A stretch of DNA of 64,000 bases from Arthrobacter globiformis (GTDB lineage Bacteria; Actinomycetota; Actinomycetes; Actinomycetales; Micrococcaceae). Numbering within the stretch: position 1 is the first letter of the stretch; the number at the start of each line of letters is the position of its first letter. The notes under the pieces were generated by a model that had not been told where the DNA came from, ran no database searches, and was given only the letters and a program-made list of their open reading frames with translations. The DNA is taken from NCBI RefSeq assembly GCF_030815865.1, contig NZ_JAUSXI010000001.1, forward strand, positions 4,092,001-4,156,000. Reading direction: 5' to 3'. Positions 10,232 to 24,747 of the stretch are shown here, piece by piece. Both the position numbers and the translations under genes were made by a program.

Positions 10232-10487
10232 AGGTTCCTCCTAGAACGTTTTTCAAATGGCTTACCTTCAACCGCGCTTATCGCGGCAGAAACTCCAGTA
10301 AGTCTACTTGGGGGGCTTTGGATTGGTGAAATTTCAGATTCAGGAACTAATACTAGTGCCTGAAGCCTGTTCGTGCTGTTGGCCGGAACCAGGACGGAAC
10401 CAGTGTTCCGGCCATCCGCACTAGGTGTGTTCCGCAGAGGAAACGCACCCGGTTTTTCGCAGCTTGTCGCGTGGACAGTCCTAAGGA
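10232..10487 (-). promoter_or_regulatory. fusA-tuf intergenic region with possible tuf promoter
   Basis: No gene is present. A -10-like TAGTAT reads leftward at 10350-10355, about 120 bases before the tuf start, but the matching -35 region is weak. Closer to fusA lies a 9-base perfect inverted repeat (GGCCGGAAC at 10381-10389 and GTTCCGGCC at 10404-10412) without a U tract. It could be a partial terminator or processing hairpin separating the high-level tuf message from fusA (inference). Confidence 0.4.
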
Positions 10488-12602
10488 CTACTCGCCGCGG
10501 GACTTCTGGATGATCTCGTCGGCAACTGCCTTCGGAACCTCGGCGTAGCTGTTGAACGTCATGGAGTACACAGCGCGGCCCTGGGTCTTTGAACGCAGGT
10601 CACCGATGTAGCCGAACATGCCGGACAGCGGTACGTGTGCGCGGACAACCTTGACGCCCTGGGCATCCTCCATGGACTGCATCTGGCCACGGCGGGAGTT
10701 GAGGTCACCGATAACTTCACCCATGTATTCCTCAGGGGTGCGGACCTCGACATCCATCAGCGGTTCGAGCAGAACAGGGTTCGCCTTGCGTGCGGCTTCC
10801 TTGAAAGCCATACGGCCGGCGATCTTGAACGCCATTTCCGAGGAGTCAACATCGTGGTAGGCGCCGTCAATCAGCGTGGCCTTGATGCCGACAACCGGGT
10901 AACCGGCCAGGACGCCGTCGTTCAGTGCATCCTGGATACCGGCGTCAACCGAGGGGATGTACTCGCGGGGAACGCGGCCACCAGTGACCTTGTTCTCGAA
11001 CTCGTACAGCTCGCCTTCGGAGGTGTCCATCGGCTCGATCGCAATCTGGATCTTTGCGAACTGGCCGGAACCACCGGTCTGCTTCTTGTGGGTGTAGTCG
11101 TGACGCTCTACAGCACGCTTGATGGTTTCGCGGTAAGCAACCTGCGGCTTGCCAACGTTAGCCTCGACCTTGAATTCGCGGCGCATGCGGTCCACCAGGA
11201 TGTCCAGGTGAAGTTCGCCCATGCCGGCGATGATGGTCTGGCCGGTGTCTTCGTTGAGGGAGACCTGGAAGGTCGGGTCCTCAGCGGAGAGCTTCTGGAT
11301 GGCCGTGGAGAGCTTCTCCTGGTCACCCTTGGTGTTCGGCTCGATGGCAACCGAGATCACGGGCTCCGGGAAGCTCATGGACTCCAGGACGATCTGGTTG
11401 CTGGAGTCGCACAGGGTGTCGCCCGTGGTGGTGTCCTTCAGACCGATGGCTGCGTAGATGTGGCCCGCGGTAGCGCCGTCGACCGGCATTTCCTTGTTGG
11501 CGTGCATCTGGAACAGCTTGCCGATGCGCTCCTTCTTGCCCTTGGTGGAGTTAACCACCTGCGCGCCTGCTTCCACGTGACCGGAGTACACGCGGATGAA
11601 GGTGAGCTGGCCGAAGAACGGGTGCGCGGCGATCTTGAACGCCAGTGCAGAGAACGGCTCTTCGGAAGAAGGCTTGCGGGTCAGTTCCTTCTCTTCGTCG
11701 CGGGGATCGTGACCGATCATCGGCGGGACGTCGAGCGGGTTCGGCAGGTAGTCGACAACAGCATCGAGCATCGGCTGAACGCCACGATTCTTGAACGCGG
11801 AACCACAGAACACCGGGTAGATCTCGGAGTTGATCGTCATCTTGCGGATGCCGGCCTTGAGCTCATCGATGGTGATTTCTTCACCTTCGAGGTACTTCTC
11901 CATGAGTTCCTCGGAGGCCTCTGCGACGGCTTCCACGAGGTTTGCGCGGTATTCCTCGGCCTTGGCCTTGAGGTCTTCCGGGATCTCGCGGATTTCGTAC
12001 TTGGCGCCCATGGTGACGTCGCCCTTGGCATCGCCAGGCCATACGAGCGCACGCATGTACAGCAGGTCGACGACGCCGATGAAGTCGTTCTCGGCACCGA
12101 TCGGCAGCTGCATAACCAGCGGCTTGGCACCGAGGCGGCTGATGATGGTGTCCACGGTGAAGTAGAAGTCAGCGCCCAGCTTGTCCATCTTGTTGACGAA
12201 GCAGATGCGCGGAACGTTGTACTTGTCAGCCTGGCGCCAAACGGTTTCAGACTGCGGCTCAACGCCTTCCTTGCCATCGAAGACGGCGACTGCACCGTCG
12301 AGGACGCGCAGGGAGCGCTCAACCTCAACCGTGAAGTCCACGTGGCCCGGGGTGTCAATGATGTTGATCTGGTTGTTTTCCCAGAAGCAGGTCACGGCGG
12401 CAGACGTGATGGTGATGCCGCGTTCCTTTTCCTGTTCCATCCAGTCGGTGGTCGAAGCGCCGTCGTGCGTTTCGCCAATCTTGTGGTTCACACCTGTGTA
12501 GAACAGAATGCGCTCGGTGGTGGTGGTCTTGCCGGCATCGATGTGGGCCATGATGCCGATGTTGCGGACCTTACTAAGGTCTGTAAGCACGTCCTGTGCC
12601 AC
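10488..12602 (-). CDS. fusA: Translation elongation factor G
   Basis: A 704-residue EF-G, the translocase GTPase. GTPase motifs [13 protein letters not shown] (about residue 19), DTPGH (about 86) and NKMDK (about 140) are present, followed by domains II-V and the [11 protein letters not shown] region near the C-terminus typical of bacterial EF-G. It follows rpsG after a 69-base gap that contains a strong hairpin (12633-12660). Confidence 0.98.
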   Translation of the reverse strand: MAQDVLTDLSKVRNIGIMAHIDAGKTTTTERILFYTGVNHKIGETHDGASTTDWMEQEKERGITITSAAVTCFWENNQINIIDTPGHVDFTVEVERSLRVLDGAVAVFDGKEGVEPQSETVWRQADKYNVPRICFVNKMDKLGADFYFTVDTIISRLGAKPLVMQLPIGAENDFIGVVDLLYMRALVWPGDAKGDVTMGAKYEIREIPEDLKAKAEEYRANLVEAVAEASEELMEKYLEGEEITIDELKAGIRKMTINSEIYPVFCGSAFKNRGVQPMLDAVVDYLPNPLDVPPMIGHDPRDEEKELTRKPSSEEPFSALAFKIAAHPFFGQLTFIRVYSGHVEAGAQVVNSTKGKKERIGKLFQMHANKEMPVDGATAGHIYAAIGLKDTTTGDTLCDSSNQIVLESMSFPEPVISVAIEPNTKGDQEKLSTAIQKLSAEDPTFQVSLNEDTGQTIIAGMGELHLDILVDRMRREFKVEANVGKPQVAYRETIKRAVERHDYTHKKQTGGSGQFAKIQIAIEPMDTSEGELYEFENKVTGGRVPREYIPSVDAGIQDALNDGVLAGYPVVGIKATLIDGAYHDVDSSEMAFKIAGRMAFKEAARKANPVLLEPLMDVEVRTPEEYMGEVIGDLNSRRGQMQSMEDAQGVKVVRAHVPLSGMFGYIGDLRSKTQGRAVYSMTFNSYAEVPKAVADEIIQKSRGE

Positions 12603-12632
12603 GGTGTCTCCCTTTCGGATGGACTACGCGTT

Positions 12633-12660
12633 CGCCGCCGGCTCGTCTGAGCCGGCGGCG
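12633..12660 (-). other. Strong hairpin between rpsG and fusA
   Basis: Perfect 12-base GC-rich arms (CGCCGCCGGCTC / GAGCCGGCGGCG) with a GTCT loop, in the short gap between the rpsG stop and the fusA start. No U tract follows in the direction of transcription, so it is unlikely to be a full terminator. It could be a partial attenuator, an RNA-processing or mRNA-stability element that sets the S12/S7 to EF-G ratio (inference). Confidence 0.7.
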
Positions 12661-12671
12661 TACGGGAAGTT

Positions 12672-13142
12672 TTACCAGCGGTAGTGGGCGAAGGCCTTGT
12701 TGGACTCGGCCATCTTGTGGGTGTCTTCGCGACGCTTCACAGCGGCACCGAGACCGTTGGAGGCATCCAGGATTTCGTTCTGGAGGCGCTCGGTCATCGT
12801 CTTTTCCCGGCGGGCCTTGGAGTAGCCGACCAGCCAACGCAGCGCGAGAGCGGTGGAGCGGCCCGGCTTAACCTCAACCGGAACCTGGTAGGTGGCGCCA
12901 CCGACACGGCGGGAGCGGACCTCGAGGGAAGGCTTGACGTTGTCCATGGCCTTCTTGAGGGCTGCAACGGGGTCGCCGCCGGACTTCGCGCGGGCACCTT
13001 CGAGGGCACCGTAAACAATGCGCTCGGCGGTGGACTTCTTGCCGTCAACCAGCACCTTGTTGATCAGCTGGGTAACCAGCGGGGAGCCGTAGACGGGATC
13101 TGATACGAGCGGCCGCTTGGGGGCCGGACCCTTGCGAGGCAT
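12672..13142 (-). CDS. rpsG: 30S ribosomal protein S7
   Basis: A 156-residue protein of canonical length: [21 protein letters not shown] at the start, then [16 protein letters not shown] and GNxA-type helix sequence ending [10 protein letters not shown]7 nucleates assembly of the 30S head and in E. coli is the str-operon repressor. It begins one base after the rpsL stop. Confidence 0.97.
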   Translation of the reverse strand: MPRKGPAPKRPLVSDPVYGSPLVTQLINKVLVDGKKSTAERIVYGALEGARAKSGGDPVAALKKAMDNVKPSLEVRSRRVGGATYQVPVEVKPGRSTALALRWLVGYSKARREKTMTERLQNEILDASNGLGAAVKRREDTHKMAESNKAFAHYRW

Positions 13143-13143
13143 A

Positions 13144-13518
13144 TTACTTCTTCTCCATCTTTGCGCCGTAGCGGCTGCGCGCCTGCTTACGGTTCTTCAC
13201 ACCCTGGGTATCGAGGGCACCACGGACGATCTTGTAGCGGACACCGGGAAGGTCCTTCACACGACCACCACGAACGAGCACAATGGAGTGCTCCTGGAGG
13301 TTGTGGCCAACACCGGGGATGTACGCGGTAACTTCGATACCACCGTTGAGGCGCACACGTGCAACCTTACGCAGAGCCGAGTTCGGCTTCTTCGGGGTGG
13401 TGGTGTAAACGCGGGTGCAAACACCGCGGCGCATCGGGCTGCCGTTCAGCGCGGGTGCCTTGGTCTTTTTGACCTTCGGCGTGCGGCCCTTGCGGACCAG
13501 CTGGTTAATCGTAGGCAC
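13144..13518 (-). CDS. rpsL: 30S ribosomal protein S12 (GTG start)
   Basis: The canonical 124-residue S12 starts at the GTG read leftward from 13518 ([14 protein letters not shown]). The frame is open much further upstream, but a GGAG ribosome-binding site lies 9 bases before this GTG and the family begins here. The streptomycin-region motif [17 protein letters not shown] and [13 protein letters not shown] are intact, with the usual Lys positions retained, so the sequence looks streptomycin-sensitive (inference). First gene of the str operon. Confidence 0.96.
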   Translation of the reverse strand: MPTINQLVRKGRTPKVKKTKAPALNGSPMRRGVCTRVYTTTPKKPNSALRKVARVRLNGGIEVTAYIPGVGHNLQEHSIVLVRGGRVKDLPGVRYKIVRGALDTQGVKNRKQARSRYGAKMEKK

Positions 13519-13686
13519 TTTCGTGTTCTCCGTTGGTTGATCTCTGCCCCGCGCCAGGCGAGAGCCTGTGTTGCGTGAGAGCTTTGGCGTTGTCCCTGCG
13601 GCTTCGGATCCCAAAGGGCCCGTGGGCGTGCAAAAGCGCGGCATTCGTTGCGCACGTAGCCCGCAACCCGGAAACAGGCTCCACCC

Positions 13687-13717
13687 AGCATCATGAGAAC
13701 AAAACCGAAATGATGCT
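13687..13717 (-). other. Inverted repeat in the rpsL leader
   Basis: 8-base perfect arms (AGCATCAT at 13687-13694 and ATGATGCT at 13710-13717) with a 15-base loop lie between the proposed promoter and the rpsL start. In the transcript it would form a moderately stable stem roughly 35-65 nt after the start point. A role as repressor-protein target or leader structure is speculative. Confidence 0.45.
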
Positions 13718-13758
13718 GCGGCGGCCTTCATCCACTGCCACACAGAACAATTACACAA

Positions 13759-13788
13759 AGTCTAGCATGGCTTGATCTTGAGCCTTAA
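13759..13788 (-). promoter_or_regulatory. Probable str operon (rpsL) promoter
   Basis: Reading leftward, TTAAGG (13783-13788), an 18-base spacer and TAGACT (13759-13764). The -10 is a good match to actinobacterial vegetative promoters; the -35 matches only in part. It lies about 240 bases before the rpsL start and after the rpoC terminator, the expected place. Confidence 0.5.
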
Positions 13789-13810
13789 TCGGGTGTAGGG
13801 CGCAAAAGGG

Positions 13811-13845
13811 GAAGGACCCCGCACTGAGTGAGTGCAGGGTCCTTC
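13811..13845 (-). terminator. Terminator after rpoC
   Basis: A hairpin with outer arms AAGGACCC/GGGTCCTT and inner arms GCACT/AGTGC, loop GAGTG, followed in the leftward direction by CCCCTTTTG. It lies about 80 bases beyond the rpoC stop and before the str promoter. Confidence 0.85.
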
Positions 13846-13924
13846 GTTTGCCTGGCGACTAAGGGCAGGGCGGCTGGGTCCCTACATGGCGCGGAACGCG
13901 ACACGAAAGGGCCCGCCGTGCCCG

Positions 13925-17824
<3,900 letters not shown>

Positions 17825-17926
17825 ATGGTCCCTGTTCTCTCTTGTTCTCTAAATTCTGAAGTCTTGGTTGCGGGAAGAGTCGCGGGGCCGACTGCGGGTG
17901 GTCACCACCCGCCGTCGGGACCCCTG

Positions 17927-20900
17927 CTAGACCTCTTCTACGGAGCTGGGCTCTGCACGAGACAGATCGATGCCCAGTTCTTCCGCAGCCGTGAAGACTG
18001 CGTCATCAGAGTCACGCATTTCAATTGTGGTTCCGTCGGTGGAAAGCACTTCCACGTTCAGGCACAGCGACTGCATTTCCTTGATCAACACCTTGAAGGA
18101 TTCGGGAACACCCGGCTCAGGGATGTTCTCGCCCTTGACGATCGCCTCGTAGACCTTCACGCGGCCGTGAATGTCATCGGACTTGATCGTGAGCAGTTCC
18201 TGGAGCGTGTAGGCGGCGCCATAAGCTTCGAGCGCCCACACTTCCATTTCACCGAAGCGCTGGCCACCGAACTGTGCCTTACCACCCAGCGGCTGCTGCG
18301 TGATCATGGAGTACGGGCCGGTGGAGCGGGCGTGGATCTTGTCGTCCACCAGGTGGTGGAGCTTCAGGATGTACATGTAGCCGACCGAGATCGGATCCGG
18401 GAACGGCTCGCCGGAGCGGCCGTCGAACAGGCGGGTCTTGCCCGAGGAGTCGATCAGGCGGTCACCATCACGGGTCAGGTTGGTGGAGTCGAGCAGGCCC
18501 GTGATTTCCTCTTCGCGGGCGCCGTCGAAGACCGGCGTTGCAACAGTGGTCTGGCCACTCTCGCGCGGCAGGTTCGGCAGCTGCTTGGCCCACTCCGGCT
18601 CGCCTTCGATCTTCCAGCCCGTCTTCGCGACCCAGCCGAGGTGCGTTTCCAGCACCTGGCCGACGTTCATACGGCCCGGAACACCCAGCGGGTTCAGGAC
18701 GATATCAACGGGGGTACCGTCGGCAAGGAAGGGCATGTCCTCGATCGGGAGGATCTTGGAGATAACACCCTTGTTGCCGTGACGGCCGGCGAGCTTGTCG
18801 CCGTCGGTGATTTTGCGCTTGGCAGCCACGTAGACGCGGACCAGCTGGTTGACGCCCGGGGGCAGTTCGTCGTCGTTGTCGCGGTCGAAGACGCGGACGC
18901 CGATGACGGTGCCGGACTCGCCGTGCGGAACCTTCAGGGACGTGTCGCGCACTTCACGGGACTTCTCGCCGAAGATGGCACGGAGCAGGCGCTCTTCCGG
19001 GGTCAGCTCGGTTTCACCCTTCGGGGTGACCTTTCCGACCAGGATGTCGCCCGCTTCAACCTCGGCACCGATGTGGATGATGCCGCGCTCGTCCAGGCCT
19101 GCCAGGACTTCCTCGGACACGTTGGGGATGTCACGGGTGATTTCCTCGGCACCAAGCTTGGTGTCGCGGGCATCGATCTCGTGCTCCTCGATGTGGATGG
19201 AGGAAAGGACGTCCTCGGCAACGATGCGCTGCGAGAGGATGATGGCGTCCTCGAAGTTGTGGCCTTCCCATGACATGAATGCCACGAGGAGGTTCTTACC
19301 GAGGGCGAGCTCGCCCTGGTCCGTTGCCGGGCCGTCGGCGATGATGCCGCCAACTTCCAGGCGCTGGCCTTCGTTCACCAGGACACGGTTGTTGTAGCAG
19401 TTGCCCTGGTTGGAGCGGGCGAACTTGTTGATGCGGTAGTTGGTTTCCGTGCCGTCGTCGTTGAGCATGATGACGAGCTCGGCGGAGACCTCGGTAACCA
19501 CACCGGCCTTCTTGGCGATGGTGACGTCACCGGCGTCGACGGCTGCGGCGCGCTCCATGCCGGTGCCCACGAACGGGGCCTCGGAACGGACCAGCGGCAC
19601 AGCCTGGCGCTGCATGTTGGCACCCATGAGTGCGCGGTTGGCGTCGTCGTGCTCGAGGAACGGGATCAGGGCGGTTGCCACGGACACCATCTGGCGCGGG
19701 GAAACGTCCATGAACTGCACTTCGCCGGCGGGAACGAGCACGGGCTCGCCTCCGCCACCGCGGGCACGGACCAAGACGGTCTCTTCAGCGAAGCTCTTGT
19801 TCTCGTCGAGCGGAGCGTTGGCCTGTGCGATCAGGACCTCTGCCTCGTCGTCGGCCGTCAGGTACTGGACGTCGTCGGAAACGACGCCGTCCTTGACCAG
19901 GCGGTACGGCGTTTCGATGAAACCGAACGGGTTGATGCGGCCGTAGGACGCCAGCGAACCGATCAGACCAATGTTCGGGCCTTCAGGGGTTTCGATGGGG
20001 CACATACGTCCGTAGTGGGACGGGTGAACGTCTCGGACTTCCATGCCTGCACGGTCACGGGACAGACCGCCCGGGCCCAGCGCCGACAGGCGGCGCTTGT
20101 GGGTCAGGCCCGAGAGCGGGTTGTTCTGGTCCATGAACTGGGACAGCTGGGAGGTTCCGAAGAACTCCTTGATGGCTGCCACGACGGGACGGATGTTGAT
20201 CAGGGTCTGCGGCGTGATGGCCTCGACGTCCTGCGTGGTCATGCGTTCGCGAACGACGCGCTCCATGCGGGACAGGCCGGTGCGGACCTGGTTCTCGATG
20301 AGCTCGCCGACGGCGCGGATGCGGCGGTTGCCGAAGTGGTCGATGTCATCGATCTCGACGCGCAGCTCGTGGTCTTCGCCATCGCGCTTGCCCATGAGGG
20401 TCTTCTCGCCGGCGTGCAGCGCGACGAGGAACTTGATCATGGCGACGATGTCTTCAACGTGCAGGACCGAAGCTTCCTTGTCACCAAGGGAGCGGTCGAT
20501 GCCAAGCTTGCGGTTGATCTTGTAACGGCCAACCTTGGCCAGATCGTAGCGCTTGGAGTTGAAGTACAGGTTGTCCAGCAGGGACTGGGCAGCCTCGACT
20601 GTGGGCGGCTCGCCCGGACGCAGCTTGCGGTAGATGTCCAGCAGGGCATCTTCGCGGGTTTCGGTGGCGTCCTTCTCCAGCGTGGCACGCATGGAGTCGT
20701 ACTGGCCGAACTCCTCGAGGATCTGGCCTTCGGTCCAGCCGAGGGCCTTCAGCAGCACCGTGACCGACTGCTTGCGCTTGCGGTCGAGGCGCACGCCGAC
20801 CTGGTCGCGCTTGTCGATCTCGAGCTCGAACCAGGCGCCGCGGGACGGGATGATCTTTGCGGTAAAGATGTCCTTGTCGCTGGTCTTGTCAGCGGCGCGC

Positions 20901-21433
20901 TCGAAGTAGGCGCCCGGGGAACGGACCAGCTGGGAAACGACGACACGCTCGGTGCCGTTGACGACGAAGGTGCCCTTCTCGGTCATCAGCGGGAAGTCAC
21001 CCATGAACACGGTCTGCTGCTTGATTTCGCCCGTGTTGTTGTTCATGAATTCGGCCTTGACGTACAGCGGTGCCGAGTACGTAGCGTCCCGGTCCTTGCA
21101 TTCAGCCATGGTGTACTTCGGATCAGCGAACTCCGGATCGGAGAAGCTCAGGGACATGGTGCCCTGGAAGTCCTCAATCGGGGAGATCTCTTCGAAGATG
21201 TCGGAAAGACCGGAGGTGGTGGCGACGCTTAGGTCGCCTTCTTCGACGGCCTTCGCAACGCGGGCCTGCCAGCGTTCATTTCCGACCAGCCAGTCGAAGC
21301 TGTCCGTCTGCAGGGCAAGCAGATTCGGAACGTCAAGAGGTTCGTGAATCTTTGCGAATGAGAGCCGGCGAGTCGCACCATCGGTGCTTGCCGTATTAGC
21401 GGTTTCGTTATTAGAGGTGCTCGAGGCGACCAA
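17927..21433 (-). CDS. rpoB: RNA polymerase subunit beta (probable TTG start)
   Basis: A roughly 1168-residue beta subunit. The rifampicin-region sequence [31 protein letters not shown] is wild-type at the usual resistance positions (Ser, His and Ser present). The [16 protein letters not shown] and C-terminal [14 protein letters not shown] blocks are typical. The start was placed at the TTG read leftward from 21433 because GAAGGA stands 6-9 bases before it and MVASSTSN is then the N-terminus; a GTG at 21448 would add five residues but has a badly spaced ribosome-binding site. Confidence 0.95.
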   Translation of the reverse strand: MVASSTSNNETANTASTDGATRRLSFAKIHEPLDVPNLLALQTDSFDWLVGNERWQARVAKAVEEGDLSVATTSGLSDIFEEISPIEDFQGTMSLSFSDPEFADPKYTMAECKDRDATYSAPLYVKAEFMNNNTGEIKQQTVFMGDFPLMTEKGTFVVNGTERVVVSQLVRSPGAYFERAADKTSDKDIFTAKIIPSRGAWFELEIDKRDQVGVRLDRKRKQSVTVLLKALGWTEGQILEEFGQYDSMRATLEKDATETREDALLDIYRKLRPGEPPTVEAAQSLLDNLYFNSKRYDLAKVGRYKINRKLGIDRSLGDKEASVLHVEDIVAMIKFLVALHAGEKTLMGKRDGEDHELRVEIDDIDHFGNRRIRAVGELIENQVRTGLSRMERVVRERMTTQDVEAITPQTLINIRPVVAAIKEFFGTSQLSQFMDQNNPLSGLTHKRRLSALGPGGLSRDRAGMEVRDVHPSHYGRMCPIETPEGPNIGLIGSLASYGRINPFGFIETPYRLVKDGVVSDDVQYLTADDEAEVLIAQANAPLDENKSFAEETVLVRARGGGGEPVLVPAGEVQFMDVSPRQMVSVATALIPFLEHDDANRALMGANMQRQAVPLVRSEAPFVGTGMERAAAVDAGDVTIAKKAGVVTEVSAELVIMLNDDGTETNYRINKFARSNQGNCYNNRVLVNEGQRLEVGGIIADGPATDQGELALGKNLLVAFMSWEGHNFEDAIILSQRIVAEDVLSSIHIEEHEIDARDTKLGAEEITRDIPNVSEEVLAGLDERGIIHIGAEVEAGDILVGKVTPKGETELTPEERLLRAIFGEKSREVRDTSLKVPHGESGTVIGVRVFDRDNDDELPPGVNQLVRVYVAAKRKITDGDKLAGRHGNKGVISKILPIEDMPFLADGTPVDIVLNPLGVPGRMNVGQVLETHLGWVAKTGWKIEGEPEWAKQLPNLPRESGQTTVATPVFDGAREEEITGLLDSTNLTRDGDRLIDSSGKTRLFDGRSGEPFPDPISVGYMYILKLHHLVDDKIHARSTGPYSMITQQPLGGKAQFGGQRFGEMEVWALEAYGAAYTLQELLTIKSDDIHGRVKVYEAIVKGENIPEPGVPESFKVLIKEMQSLCLNVEVLSTDGTTIEMRDSDDAVFTAAEELGIDLSRAEPSSVEEV

Positions 21434-21674
21434 GAGGGATCCTTCCACAGACCTTCAGGCGTTTTCAGATCTCCCCCGCTTTCACCCTGCGAACTGACTC
21501 CGCAGTGCTACCATCCGGTTCCGCTATATGACCCGGGACCTGGTTCTGCCCATGCTGGTGACGTTGTTCACGGCACATTGATGGAGCAGCTAACAGGCTA
21601 AGCCCACCGCTATATGAAGGCTGAAGGTAAACAGGGAAGACGCAAATATCTACGATACGGCAAAACCCCACGCG

Positions 21675-21703
21675 TGTCTACCCCACTTGCCAGCAGAATG
21701 CAA
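21675..21703 (-). promoter_or_regulatory. Possible rpoBC promoter
   Basis: Reading leftward: TTGCAT (21698-21703), a 17-base spacer and TAGACA (21675-21680), about 240 bases before rpoB. The rest of 21434-21823 holds no gene. Short related segments beginning GCTATATGA occur at 21522 and 21610. Another -10-like TAGATA lies nearby, so the exact promoter is uncertain. Confidence 0.4.
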
Positions 21704-21823
21704 GCACCGTTGCCACGGGCACCTAACCGGAATGCGCCCCGCCTCCCCAGCGTTTGTATGGATAGGTGACCGGGCTCACGATACCCTTAGGCCAACCATC
21801 GGCAAAGATCGGAAGAGAAAACC

Positions 21824-23023
21824 ATGAGCAATCCCGCGGACAACAGCGACGTTGTCATCCTGTCCGGCGCGCGCACCCCGCAGGGCCGGCTGAACGGCCA
21901 GCTCGCGAGCTTCACCGCCGTCGAGCTCGGGGCGCACGCCATCAAGGCGGCCATCGCGGCCAGCGGGCTGGAAGCCGACCGGGTGGACGCGGTCATCATG
22001 GGCCAGGTCCTGCAGGCCGGGGCCGGCCAGAACCCGGCACGCCAGAGCGCCATCGGCGCGGGCATCGGCTGGAACGTCCCCACGGTGACCATCAACAAGG
22101 TCTGCCTCTCCGGGCTTACCGCCGTGATCGACGCGGCGCGGATGATCCGTGCCGGCGACGCCACCGTCGTCGTCGCCGGCGGCCAGGAATCAATGACGCG
22201 GGCGCCCCATGTCCTCCCCGGCTCCCGCCAGGGCTGGAACTACGGCACCGTCCAGGCGCTTGACGTTGCGGCACACGACGGCCTGACCGATGCGTTCGAC
22301 GGCCAGTCGATGGGCCTTTCCACTGAATCCAAGAACCTTACGCTGGGCATTGACCGGACCGCGCAGGACAACGTGGCCGCCAATTCACACCAGCGCGCAG
22401 CGATCGCCTCGAAGAACGGCGTGTTCGACGACGAGATCTCACCGATCAGCGTCAAGCAGCGCAAGGGTGATCCCCTGGTGGTCTCCACCGATGAGGGCGT
22501 CCGGCCGGACACCACGGTTGAGTCCCTGGCCGGCCTGCGGGCCGCCTTCGTCACTGACGGCACCATCACGGCCGGCAACTCCTCTCCCCTGTCCGACGGC
22601 GCCTCCGCCCTGGTCCTGACCTCGCGCAAGTTCGCGGAGGAGAACGGCCTGGAGTACCTGGCTGTTGTGGGCAAGCCCGGGCAGGTGGCCGGGCCGGACA
22701 ACTCCCTGCACTCCCAGCCCTCCAACGCCATCGGGCAAGCTTTGGACCGTGCCGGCTGGAGTACTTCCGATCTGGACTTCATCGAAATCAACGAAGCATT
22801 CGGTTCGGTGGCCGTGCAGTCCCTCAAGGATCTGGACTACCCGCTGGAGCAGTGCAACATCCATGGCGGTGCCATCGCGCTGGGACACCCGATCGGCGCC
22901 TCCGGTGCGCGGCTGGCGCTCCACGCGGCGCATGAGCTGAAGCGGCGCGGCCAGGGCAAGGCGGCAGTCTCGCTCTGCGGAGGCGGCGGCCAGGGCGAGG
23001 CCCTCCTGCTGTTCCGCGACTGA
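21824..23023 (+). CDS. Acetyl-CoA acetyltransferase (thiolase)
   Basis: A 399-residue thiolase II family enzyme condensing or cleaving acyl-CoA with CoA. Catalytic residues are visible: the nucleophilic Cys94 in NKVCLSGL, the NEAFGS motif, the GGAIALGHPIGASGAR histidine loop, and the C-terminal Cys in LCGGGGQGEA. GGQESM is also typical. The ribosome-binding site is GGAAGAG 6 bases before the ATG. It is divergent from rpoB and overlaps the next gene by one base (TGATG). Whether it is biosynthetic (acetoacetyl-CoA) or degradative cannot be told from sequence. Confidence 0.92.
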   Translation: MSNPADNSDVVILSGARTPQGRLNGQLASFTAVELGAHAIKAAIAASGLEADRVDAVIMGQVLQAGAGQNPARQSAIGAGIGWNVPTVTINKVCLSGLTAVIDAARMIRAGDATVVVAGGQESMTRAPHVLPGSRQGWNYGTVQALDVAAHDGLTDAFDGQSMGLSTESKNLTLGIDRTAQDNVAANSHQRAAIASKNGVFDDEISPISVKQRKGDPLVVSTDEGVRPDTTVESLAGLRAAFVTDGTITAGNSSPLSDGASALVLTSRKFAEENGLEYLAVVGKPGQVAGPDNSLHSQPSNAIGQALDRAGWSTSDLDFIEINEAFGSVAVQSLKDLDYPLEQCNIHGGAIALGHPIGASGARLALHAAHELKRRGQGKAAVSLCGGGGQGEALLLFRD

Positions 23024-23586
23024 TGAACGCCGCTCCGGCGTCGGGCGCCGTTCCGGCGTCGGGCGCCGTTCCGGCGTCGGGCGCTAACGGGACGGACGAC
23101 GGCGGCCGGCCCGGCGGCGGCGCGGGCAGGGAGCGCTTCCTTGCCGACGCCGCCGCGCGCGGCCTGGACGTCCAGCTCGTCGAACGGCTGGCCGCCCACA
23201 GCCTCGAGGAGGCGGCCGTGATCCTTGGCATCAGCCCGGCGGACATTGTGAAGTCCCTCGTGGTGAAGCACAAGGATGGCAGCTTCCTCTTCGCCCTTAT
23301 CCCGGGCGACCGCCAGATCTCCTGGCCCAAGCTGCGCGGCCTGGTGGGCGTCAACAAGCTCTCGCTGCCGGCGGCGGATGTGGCCCTGGAGGCCACCGGC
23401 TATGAGCGCGGCACCATCACGCCATTGGGCAGCACCACGGCATGGCCGGTCTATGCGGACCTGACCATCGCCGGCAAGCGGATTTCCATGGGCGCGGGCC
23501 AGCACGGCTACAGCGCCTTCGTCGACGCCGACGCCCTGGTTTCCGCCCTCGGCGCCGTGCTCGCGGACATCAGCGAACCCAACTAG
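23023..23586 (+). CDS. YbaK/ProX-type aminoacyl-tRNA deacylase domain protein
   Basis: A 187-residue protein. From about residue 35 it matches the YbaK/EbsC editing fold: VIGISPADIVKSLVVKHKDG with the conserved lysine, FALIPGDRQISWPKLR, and the C-terminal TWPVYADLTIAGKRISMGAGQHGYSAFVDADALV. Such proteins hydrolyse mischarged Cys- or Ala-tRNA(Pro). The first 30 residues are encoded by an 18-base tandem repeat (23035-23084) and are not part of the domain. It is translationally coupled to the thiolase; the pairing has no obvious metabolic logic. Confidence 0.88.
   Translation: MNAAPASGAVPASGAVPASGANGTDDGGRPGGGAGRERFLADAAARGLDVQLVERLAAHSLEEAAVILGISPADIVKSLVVKHKDGSFLFALIPGDRQISWPKLRGLVGVNKLSLPAADVALEATGYERGTITPLGSTTAWPVYADLTIAGKRISMGAGQHGYSAFVDADALVSALGAVLADISEPN
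23035..23084 (+). repeat. 18-base tandem repeat inside the YbaK-like gene
   Basis: Two perfect 18-base units (23035-23052, 23053-23070; each begins CCGGCGTCGGGCG) and a partial third. They encode PASGAV repeated. The repeat preserves the frame, so copy number could vary without breaking the gene. Confidence 0.9.
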
Positions 23587-23593
23587 GTAGCAC

Positions 23594-23627
23594 TTGAGGG
23601 GGTTCCCAGCGCTGGGAACCCCCTCAA
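23594..23627 (+). terminator. Palindromic terminator after the YbaK-like gene
   Basis: A perfect 34-base palindrome with 17-base arms (TTGAGGGGGTTCCCAGC and its complement) starts 8 bases after the stop codon. There is no U run, but position and stability suggest transcription termination between convergent genes (with 23651-23688 serving rplL). Confidence 0.7.
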
Positions 23628-23650
23628 CTGCTACTTACTTGGGTTAAACG

Positions 23651-23688
23651 CAGGAATCCCCGCCCACCGGAGTGGACGGGGATTCCTG
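23651..23688 (-). terminator. Terminator after rplL
   Basis: 12-base arms (CAGGAATCCCCG / CGGGGATTCCTG) with an inner CCAC/GTGG pairing and a CGGA loop, 12 bases beyond the rplL stop. Confidence 0.85.
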
Positions 23689-23699
23689 AACAAGCAGTG

Positions 23700-24077
23700 T
23701 TACTTGACGGTAACGCGGGCGCCAGCTTCTTCGAGCTGAGCCTGTGCCTTCTCGGCAGCTTCCTTGGTGGCGCCTTCGAGAACAGCCTTGGGAGCGCTGT
23801 CAACCAGGTCCTTGGCTTCCTTGAGGCCCAGGGAGGTGATGGCGCGAACTTCCTTGATCACTGCGATCTTCTTGTCGCCAGCAGCTTCGAGGATGACGTC
23901 GAATTCAGTCTTCTCTTCGGCTTCCTCAGCGGCAGCGCCACCGGCGGGGCCGGCAACGGCCACAGCAGCAGCGGTAACTTCGAAGGTCTCTTCGAAGAGC
24001 TTGACGAACTCGGAGAGCTCGATGATGGTCAGTTCCTTGAAAGCTTCAATGAGCTCTTCGTTGCTGAGCTTCGCCAT
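23700..24077 (-). CDS. rplL: 50S ribosomal protein L7/L12
   Basis: A 125-residue stalk protein: [26 protein letters not shown] (dimerisation domain), an Ala/Gly/Glu hinge (about residues 38-55), and the C-terminal factor-binding domain [38 protein letters not shown]. The ATG at 24077 has a GGAAGGAC ribosome-binding site; the longer open frame upstream is not coding. It is 76 bases after rplJ. Confidence 0.97.
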   Translation of the reverse strand: MAKLSNEELIEAFKELTIIELSEFVKLFEETFEVTAAAVAVAGPAGGAAAEEAEEKTEFDVILEAAGDKKIAVIKEVRAITSLGLKEAKDLVDSAPKAVLEGATKEAAEKAQAQLEEAGARVTVK

Positions 24078-24153
24078 GGTGTGGCGTCCTTCCTGTAAAG
24101 GTGGCCGGGGGCTTGATGCCGTTCCGATCCACCGGAGTCTTTTTGGGAGAGAG

Positions 24154-24747
24154 TTAGTTCTCTTCGGCTGCGGCTTCGGCCGGAGCCTCAGCTGCTTCTG
24201 CGTCCGCCTCTGCGGCAGGAGCTTCTTCAGCGGCGGGGGCTTCGGCTTCAGCCGGAGCACCGTTCTCTTCTTCAAGCTTGAGGCGCAGTGCGTCAATGAT
24301 GCGTGCAGCAGCGGCAGCAGGTGCCTTGAGGATGCCTGCAACCTTGGCGAGCTGCAGCTCGCGGGACTCGAGTGCTGCCAGGGCAGCAACTTCGCTGGCG
24401 TTCAGTGCCTTGCCCTCGAAGTAACCGGTCTTGATGACCAGCTGCTTGTTGGCCTTGGCAAAATCCGTCAGGCTCTTGGCAGCTGCAACTGCGTCACCCT
24501 TGATGAACGCAATTGCAGTGGGGCCGGCGAGCTGGCCGTCGAATGCTTCGACACCAGCTTCCTTGGCTGCAATGGCGGTCAGGGTGTTCTTGACGACCGC
24601 GAACTTGGTGTCCTGGCCGAGAGAAACACGCAGCTGCTTGAGCTGTGCAACGGTGAGCCCACGGTATTCGGTCAGGACAGCGGCGTTCGATTCCTTGAAA
24701 TCGTTAGTGATCTCAGCTACTGCTGAAACCTTGGTAGGCGTTGCCAT
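24154..24747 (-). CDS. rplJ: 50S ribosomal protein L10 with acidic tail
   Basis: A 197-residue L10, the base of the L7/L12 stalk. The core [21 protein letters not shown] and [14 protein letters not shown] is typical. The last 35-40 residues are almost only Ala, Glu and Pro and exceed the normal family length of about 165-175. It is preceded by a long structured leader, the expected site of autoregulation by L10. Confidence 0.96.
   Translation of the reverse strand: MATPTKVSAVAEITNDFKESNAAVLTEYRGLTVAQLKQLRVSLGQDTKFAVVKNTLTAIAAKEAGVEAFDGQLAGPTAIAFIKGDAVAAAKSLTDFAKANKQLVIKTGYFEGKALNASEVAALAALESRELQLAKVAGILKAPAAAAARIIDALRLKLEEENGAPAEAEAPAAEEAPAAEADAEAAEAPAEAAAEEN

Noticed and set aside
10635..12650. 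671-residue open frame opposite fusA
   Set aside because: Shadow of the EF-G gene in a GC-rich genome; no start site or domain.
21465..21671. 68-residue minus-strand frame upstream of rpoB
   Set aside because: Lies in the rpoB leader, no ribosome-binding site, no family resemblance.
23594..23627. Operator for a transcription factor
   Set aside because: The palindrome lies between two convergent gene ends next to a second terminator, so termination explains it better.
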